A stretch of 64,000 bases of DNA from NCBI GenBank assembly GCA_034440615.1, contig JAOTOM010003827.1, forward strand, positions 62,001 through 126,000, given 5' to 3'. This DNA comes from Ashinkailepas kermadecensis. Taxonomy: Eukaryota > Arthropoda > Thecostraca > Neolepadidae. Below the pieces are notes generated by a model. That model ran no database searches. It had not been told where the DNA came from and saw only the letters and a program-made list of their open reading frames with translations. Shown here piece by piece: positions 58,112 through 64,000 of this stretch (its first letter is position 1; every line of letters starts with the position of its first letter). The position numbers and the translations under genes are program-made.

Positions 58112-58860
58112 TTAGTGCGCCACAGCCCACTGCGGACTGTCCTCGCCTGGTACATACATCGGTGCGCCACAGCCCACTGTGGACCGTCCTCGCCTGGTAC
58201 ATACATCGGTGCGCCACAGCCCACTGTGGACCGTCCTCGCCTGGTACATACATCGGTGCGCCACAGACCACTGTGGACCGTCCTCGCCTGGTACATACAT
58301 CGGTGCGCCACAGCCCACTGTGGACCGTCCTCGCCTGGTACATACATCGGTGCGCCACAGCCCACTGTGGACCGTCCTCGCCTGGTACATACATCGGTGC
58401 ACCACAGACCACTGTGGACCGTCCTCGCCTGGTACATACATCGGTGCGCCACAGCCCACTGCGGACCGTCCTCGCCTGGTACATACATCGGTGCGCCACA
58501 GACCACTGTGGACCGTCCTCGCCTGGTACATACATCGGTGCGCCACAGCCCACTGCGGACCGTCCTCGCCTGGTACATACATCGGTGCGCCACAGCCCAC
58601 TGTGGACCGTCCTCGCCTGGTACATACATCGGTGCGCCACAGCCCACTGTGGACCGTCCTCGCCTGGTACATACATCGGTGCGCCACAGACCGCTGTGGA
58701 CCGTCCTCGCCTGGTACATACATCGGTGCGCCACAGACCACTGTGGACCGTCCTCGCCTGGTACATACATCGGTGCGCCACAGCCCACTGCGGACCGTCC
58801 TCGCCTGGTACATACATCGGTGCGCCACAGTCCGCTTTGGACCGTTCCCGCCTGACACAT
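58112..58860. repeat. 47-bp minisatellite after exon 10, about 16 copies
   Basis: Units join CGGTGCGCCACAGCCCACTG, TGGACCGTCCTCGCC and TGGTACATACAT; starts about 33 bp after the exon 10 donor. Variation is mostly CCCACT/ACCACT and TGTGG/TGCGG. The last units (58830-58925) decay. Six overlapping frames of about 240 codons on both strands are artefacts. Confidence 0.96.
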
Positions 58861-58925
58861 GGGTGCCCATAACCCCTGTGCACCATTCTCACCGCGTACA
58901 TTGGTGAGATACAGCCACTGTGTAC

Positions 58926-60243
58926 TGTCCTCGCCTGATATACATTATGGAGCCATAGCTAGAAGTGAACCACGCATGGTCAGTAAAAAAAAAATAAAGA
59001 ACTGACTTTTTGTCTAGAACGACTCCGCCATTCTCATTCACCATGTTCCTATATCAGCACAATTATGTTGATATGCTAGATGTTGGACCTTGTCTATTTG
59101 TGTGCGTACGAGTATGAATAAGGAGAGCGACTTGCAAAAAAAATCAGGCTGGGTTGCTGAAAGTGTCTGGGTGGGCGGGTCCCTGTTCATCAACCTGACG
59201 GTATAACATCCATGGAAATTGGAAGGGGTGGACAAAGGAACCTTATGACGTGTCCATATATAGGAACCATATCTGTGACAAAGGATATAGGAACCATATC
59301 TGTGTCTAAATTGACCTTATGAAGCCATATCTATGAAGCCATAGCAACTGTCATCACTTGCTCTGGAAATTAAGAATTGTGCTTCATAGGCGTGACTAAG
59401 CATTCACCGTGTCCTACCACAGCTTATCCGGTACTATGGTTAAGCTCTAAATTATGTGCCCTTTTGCGAGGCGCATTTGTTTGTTTTTCCATGCCGGGGC
59501 AGTGCACGTTTTTCCCAATGGTGACCCTCCGAATAAATAATTCTGGCTTATGTGGCGGGCTGTTTTCGAGAAATGGGTCGGTCATTTGCTACCATGATAT
59601 TTTCTTAGCGATCTGCATTTTCGTCTTTACGTTCGTACTTCCACTACATTCCATGCACAAGTTGGAACGTGTTATGGGATCCTTGCAATAGCCACCAGAG
59701 GGCGAATCCCGACCGCGTCTGCTCCCTTGTGTATGCGACTAAATGTCATATAAACCACCCGACTCGACAAAAAGCGTGTGGGCTCAGCCCAGCCATCACG
59801 CTTTTGAAACCTTAAAAGCTGTCTTTTTTCGGTTTCAGCTTTTCAAATCCTAATTCCTTCACCGATATATGATCATGACCAATTAACTCTTATTTACATC
59901 TTTAACCCGGTTTTACTTACCCTAGCCCGGTTACCACCCTTTCCCAAATATACCATGGTCCGATTACTATGAAAAACTGGGTAGCCACCGTGCATTACTA
60001 TTCCGGTGCGCCCCAATAACACTCCGAAAAAGAGCGTTCTAGAACCACCTCTGCAAACCCCCTATAAGGTAGCAGGAACCTCGGGCTGCTGTATGGCGTA
60101 TAGTATGGAGTATGACTGCAGTCATACTCGCTTGAGGTAGTTAAGCCACGCATTAAAACTTTTGTCAGAGTTTTCCATCGGAATAAGCTAAATAAATAAT
60201 TACTCTCGTCATTGACGCATCTTCATCAAAGGTCGCAACCAGT
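58926..60243. other. Intron 10 sequence, no recognised exon
   Basis: Short local repeats of ATATAGGAACCATATCTGTG occur at 59257-59310. No MG6-continuation exon was recognised. Confidence 0.45.
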
Positions 60244-62187
60244 TCAACGATAGGCATACAGCGATGGAAACGCCAGAGAAGGCAGACAGCAGCACCCGTT
60301 TTATTAAGTCAAATGAACATTCAGCGAAAATGATGTTGACTTCGACCGCATGCTCGGGCTGAGTGCACAATCACCTTGGACCACTGGCCAGGCCTCTACA
60401 AGGTTTCTGAAGGAAGCTATGGTCCACCGCTGCCATCGGACTGTCCAGCGCTGCCGACAGATGATCTGCCGTTACTGGCGGACGGTCAAGCGCTGCTGGC
60501 GGACGGTCCAACGCTGATTCGCCGTTGCCTGACTAGCGCTGCCGGCGTACAGTCCAGCGCTGCCGGTGGACGGTTCACCGCTGGCGGCGGACGGTCCAGA
60601 GTTGCCGGCGGACGATCCACCGTTGCCGGTGGACGATCCACTGCTGCCAGCGAACGGTACACCGCCGCCAGCGGACAGTCTAGCGCTGCCGGTGGATGAT
60701 TCAGTGCTGCCGGTGCACGGTTCACCGTTGCCGGCGGACGGTCCACTGCTGCCAGCGAACGGTACAGCGCCGCCAGCGGACAGTCTGGCGCTGCCGGTGG
60801 ATGATTCAGTGCTGCCGGTGCACGGTTCACCGTTGCCGGCGGACGGTCCACTGCTGCCAGCGAACGGTACAGCGCCGCAAGCGGACAGTCTAGCGCTGCC
60901 GGTGGATGATTCAGTGCTGCCGGTGCACGGTTCACCGTTGCCGGCGGACGGTCCACTGCTGCCAGCGAACGGTACAGCGCCGCAAGCGGACAGTCTAGCG
61001 CTGCCGGTGGATGATTCAGTGCTGCCGGTGCACGGTTCACCGTTGCCGGCGGACGGTCCACTGCTGTCAGCGGACGGTCCAGCGCTGCCAGAAGATGATG
61101 CGTCGTTGCCGTCGTACAGTCCAGCGACACCGGCGGACGGTCCAGCGCTGATCCGCCGTTGCCGGCGGACGGACCGGCGCTGCCGGCGGACGGACTAGCG
61201 CTGCCGGCGTACTGTCCAGCGCCGCCGGTGGACGGTCAAGCGCTACCGGCGGACGGTCAAGTACTGCCGTGGGACGGTTCACCGCTGCCGGTGGGCGGCC
61301 CAGAGTTGCTGGTGGATGATCCACCGTTGCCGGCGGATAGTCCAATGCTGCCAGTGGATGGTTCAGCGCTGCTGGTGGACGGCCCGCCGCCGCCGGTGGA
61401 CGGCCCAAGCTGCTGGAAGATGATCCGTCGTTGCCGGCGGACGATCCAGCGCTGCCGGCGAACGGTCTACGGCTGACGGGTGACGGTCCGCCGGAAACAC
61501 ATTCTTAGTAGATACTTAACCCTCGCCAGGCCAGCAGGTGAATCCACCTTCTCCGGTCCGAAGGTGTGGGGATGGGGAAGGCTATTGAAAGACCCCTCGA
61601 ACTTCCGATCTGCGTATGCTAGGATGAAATGCAGAACACCATTTCAAAGCTGTAGTCATGGAGAGCTCGAAACAATCTTTAGCTTTGCATTTTGAGTGAT
61701 AATGAGGTCACTAGAGGTCGTATTAGGTCGATATAAGGATCCTGACTTAGTCCCTGGAAATGATAAGAGACACTACATGTTCCCTTTGAACACTCACGTC
61801 AGGTCATCTCAGATCATTTGATTGTCATCGAATATCATGTCGCACGACTGAGGCGGAGGTGAAACTGAATTGATATCACTTGGTGAGAAACAGTAGCATT
61901 CTGTATAAGATTGCATTGTGTAGAATATACATGATAAGTGACCTGCTCTGATGTCGTTGACCTTTAACACATAAATTAGCCCAGAATGCTCATTGTATAT
62001 TATTCATCATATTCAGCGTGTCAAATCACCCGCAAATAAAATTCTCCATTGAGTACAGTAAACAGTCGAGGAAACTGACCAAATTTCGGGTCAGTAACGT
62101 TGACCTAAATTAACATGTCAAAATGGAATTTCGTTCGCCTTGATGCAAAGATAGTATTACCCAAGTTGTGTGCTAGATTGTTGCAAC
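60244..62187 (+). repeat. Left arm of a long inverted repeat
   Basis: The sequence from TCAACGATAGGCATACAGC (60244) to GATTGTTGCAAC (62187) returns in reverse complement between 62758 and the window end. Arms differ by scattered substitutions and small indels (about six in a 100-bp stretch near 60330-60430), and by the length of the enclosed minisatellite. Confidence 0.93.
60417..61494. repeat. 21-bp minisatellite in the left arm, about 51 units, with 105-bp higher order
   Basis: The unit is like AGCGCTGCCGGCGGACGGTC. From 60641 the phrase CTGCTGCCAGCGAACGGTAC recurs at 60641, 60746, 60851 and 60956, exactly 105 bp (five units) apart. Frames on both strands (210 and 214 codons) are artefacts. 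Confidence 0.95.
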
Positions 62188-63430
62188 TACTCAGTTTCTT
62201 TTGTGGTGTAAACTGTAAACAGTTCCTTTTTTTGTGAAACATTTTACAAAGTTTTCCAACTTAGAAAACTTAAACCACCAAAACCTAACCAAACTCAACC
62301 CGACCTATTTGCTTGTTTTTGGAGGACAAAAATATGTGCAAATCTTATTTTGTGAACACTTTAAAACACAATAACGACAAATCTACGCATGTCTGCTATG
62401 GGGCATTGTGAACATGGCGCGACGACTCGGGGTCAGTTGGTTAAAAACGTATTGGGGGTAAAATGATACATGTAACAACCTACCCCGGTGATTCATGCAG
62501 TATTGTTATAATCAATTATGTATTGTACGTATGTATTAACCCTCGCCGTGCCCCGGGGCTCTCAGGAGCCCCCCTCGTTTTTTTTGCAATAGCTGCGGAA
62601 TGAGTAGACACAAAGACACCAGTTCTTCAGTAGCTCATTATCCATCTGTTTTGCTTATTTTGTAAAGATTTCAAGTAAGTTAGTCAAAGGTCATTTATCT
62701 GGAATTGGTCAAAGAGAGTGATGTTCCAAAATATTCAAAGTGCCGCCAATCAGAGAAGTTGCAACAATCTGGCACACAACTTGGGAAATGCTATCTTTGC
62801 ATCAAGGCGAACGAAATTCCATCTTGAAATGTTAATTTAGGTCAACGTTACTAACCTGAAATCAGGTCAGTTTCCTCGACTGTTTACTGTACTCAATGGA
62901 GAAAATTCAATTTGTGGGTGATTTGTCACGCTGAATATGATGAATAATATACAATGAGCATTCTGGGTTAATTTATGTGTTAAAGGTCAACGACATCAGA
63001 GCAGGTCACTTATCATGTATATTCTACACAATGCAATCTTATACAGAATGCTACTGTTTCTCACCAAGTGATATCAATTCAGTTTCACCTCCGCCTCAGT
63101 CGTGCGACATGATATTTGATGACAATCTAATGATCTGAGATGACCTGACGTGAGTGTTCAGAGGGAACATGTAATGTCTCTTATCATTTCCAGGGACTAA
63201 GTCAGAATCCTTATATCGACCTAACACGACCTCTAGTGACTTCATTATCACTCAAATGCAAAGCTAAAGTTTGTTTCGGACTCTCCATGACTACAGCTTT
63301 GAACGGTGTTCTGCATTTAATCCTAGCATACGCAGATCGGAAGTTCGAGGGGGTCTTTCAAGAGCCACCACCACCCCCATCCCTTCGGCTCGGAGGAGGT
63401 GGATTCGACTGCCGGCCCGGCGAGGGTTAA
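61516..63430. mobile_element. piggyBac-like termini (TTAA) inside the inverted repeat
   Basis: TTAA at 61516-61519 is followed by CCCTCGCCAGGCCAGCAGG; the opposite end reads CGGCGAGGG then TTAA at 63427-63430. The termini are inverted repeats flanked by the piggyBac target duplication. A related TTAACCCTCGCCGTGCCCCG sits at 62536 in the centre. No transposase frame is present. Since the flanks outside TTAA are also inverted copies, a simple insertion does not explain the structure. Confidence 0.5.
62188..62757. other. Central spacer of the inverted repeat
   Basis: 570 bp of unique AT-rich sequence with no long frame. It contains the third TTAACCCTCGCC motif and a GGGGCTC/GAGCCCC hairpin at about 62554-62571. 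Confidence 0.7.
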
Positions 63431-64000
63431 GTATCTACTAAGAATGTGTTCCCGGCGGACCGTCCCCCATCAGCCGTAGACCGTTCGCCGGCAGCGCTGG
63501 ACCGTCCGCCTGCAACGACGGATCATCTTCCAGCAGCTTGGGCCGTCCACCGGCAGCGGCGGACCGTCCACCAGCAGCGCTGGACCGTCAGCCGGCAACG
63601 GCGGGTCATCCACAAGCAGCGTTGGACCGTCCGCTGCCAACAGTGGACCGTCCGCCGCCAGCGGTGAACCGCCCACCGGTAGCACTGGATCGTCCGCTGG
63701 AAGCGCTGGACCGTCCATCGGAGGCTGACTGTACGCCGCGCGCTAGTCCATCCGACGGCAACGGCGGATCAGGCTGGACCGTCCACCGGCGGCGCTGGAC
63801 CCTCCGATGGCAGCGGTGGACCGTAGCTTCTTTCAGAAGCCTTGTGGAGGCCTGGCCAGTGGCCCAAGGTGATTGTGCACTCAGCCCGAGCATGCGGTCG
63901 AAGTCAACTTCATTTTCGCTGAGTGTTCATTTGACTTAAGAAAAACTGGTGCTGCTGCCTGCCTCCTCCGGCTTTTCCATTGCTGTATGCCTATCGTTGA
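62758..64000 (-). repeat. Right arm of the long inverted repeat (runs off the window)
   Basis: Reverse complement of 60244-62187. The last base of the window pairs with 60244, so the arm may continue beyond. It is about 700 bp shorter than the left arm, almost all of it in the minisatellite. Confidence 0.93.
63455..63825. repeat. 21-bp minisatellite in the right arm, about 17 units
   Basis: Same 21-bp unit as 60417-61494 in inverse orientation, without the 105-bp higher-order period. Confidence 0.92.

Noticed and set aside
58020..58907. Six overlapping frames of about 240-330 codons
   Set aside because: All lie in the 47-bp intronic array and occur on both strands; the real gene there is the spliced Mcr-like gene.
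60486..61198. 210-214 codon frames on both strands
   Set aside because: Products of the 21-bp minisatellite in the palindrome arm.
60244..64000. Fold-back sequencing chimera as sole explanation of the palindrome
   Set aside because: The arms differ by many substitutions and by about 700 bp of minisatellite, which a single-molecule fold-back would not give.
1..64000. tRNA or rRNA genes
   Set aside because: No cloverleaf with A and B box sequences and no rRNA-like segment was recognised by eye; a covariance-model scan would be decisive.

Overview
This is a eukaryotic window, most likely from an arthropod and possibly a crustacean. The evidence is a split gene with GT..AG introns, CR1-type and other non-LTR retrotransposon remnants, terminal-inverted-repeat MITEs and very many minisatellites. 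No bacterial operon, CRISPR array, tRNA or rRNA gene was found. The organism cannot be fixed from sequence alone.

The only convincing host gene is on the + strand between about 41,989 and 58,078. Ten exons (about 635 codons) join with compatible splice phases into part of a thioester/alpha-2-macroglobulin family protein: end of MG2, MG3, MG4, MG5, MG6, then an LDL-receptor class A module inside the MG6 region. An LDLa module there is the hallmark of the arthropod macroglobulin complement-related protein (Mcr/TEP6), which acts in clearance of pathogens and in septate junctions. The signal peptide/MG1 exons lie upstream of what I can recognise. The later MG, CUB and thioester-like domain exons lie beyond the window.

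Layout. 0.2-3.5 kb: 5'-truncated CR1-like LINE with an SGNH-esterase ORF1 fragment and an ORF2 that has lost its RT catalytic core in frame. 4.3-19.6 kb: mostly non-coding sequence with nine tandem arrays (unit lengths 57, 5, 44, 72, about 105, 19, 18 and 27 bp, among others) and one hAT-like MITE. 20.2-27.9 kb: an antisense 3' fragment of the same LINE family, an inverted pair and a direct pair of dispersed repeats, a foldback MITE and a second hAT-like MITE. 28.05-38.99 kb: a single 11-kb satellite of about 438 copies of a 25-bp unit. 39.0-41.9 kb: no recognised gene. 42.0-58.1 kb: the Mcr-like gene, whose introns hold at least eight more minisatellites, MITEs and a dead LINE. 60.24 kb to the window end: a long, diverged inverted repeat whose arms carry a 21-bp minisatellite and piggyBac-like TTAA-flanked termini.

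Tandem arrays cover roughly 30 percent of the window. Most long open frames are read-through of repeats whose unit is a multiple of three or closes after three units, so they are not annotated as genes. The most interesting points are: a 32-bp minisatellite that repeats the exon 8 splice donor eight times at exact spacing; a 15-bp array of branchpoint-like motifs directly before exon 3; the two-state 25-bp satellite; and the large palindrome at the right end.
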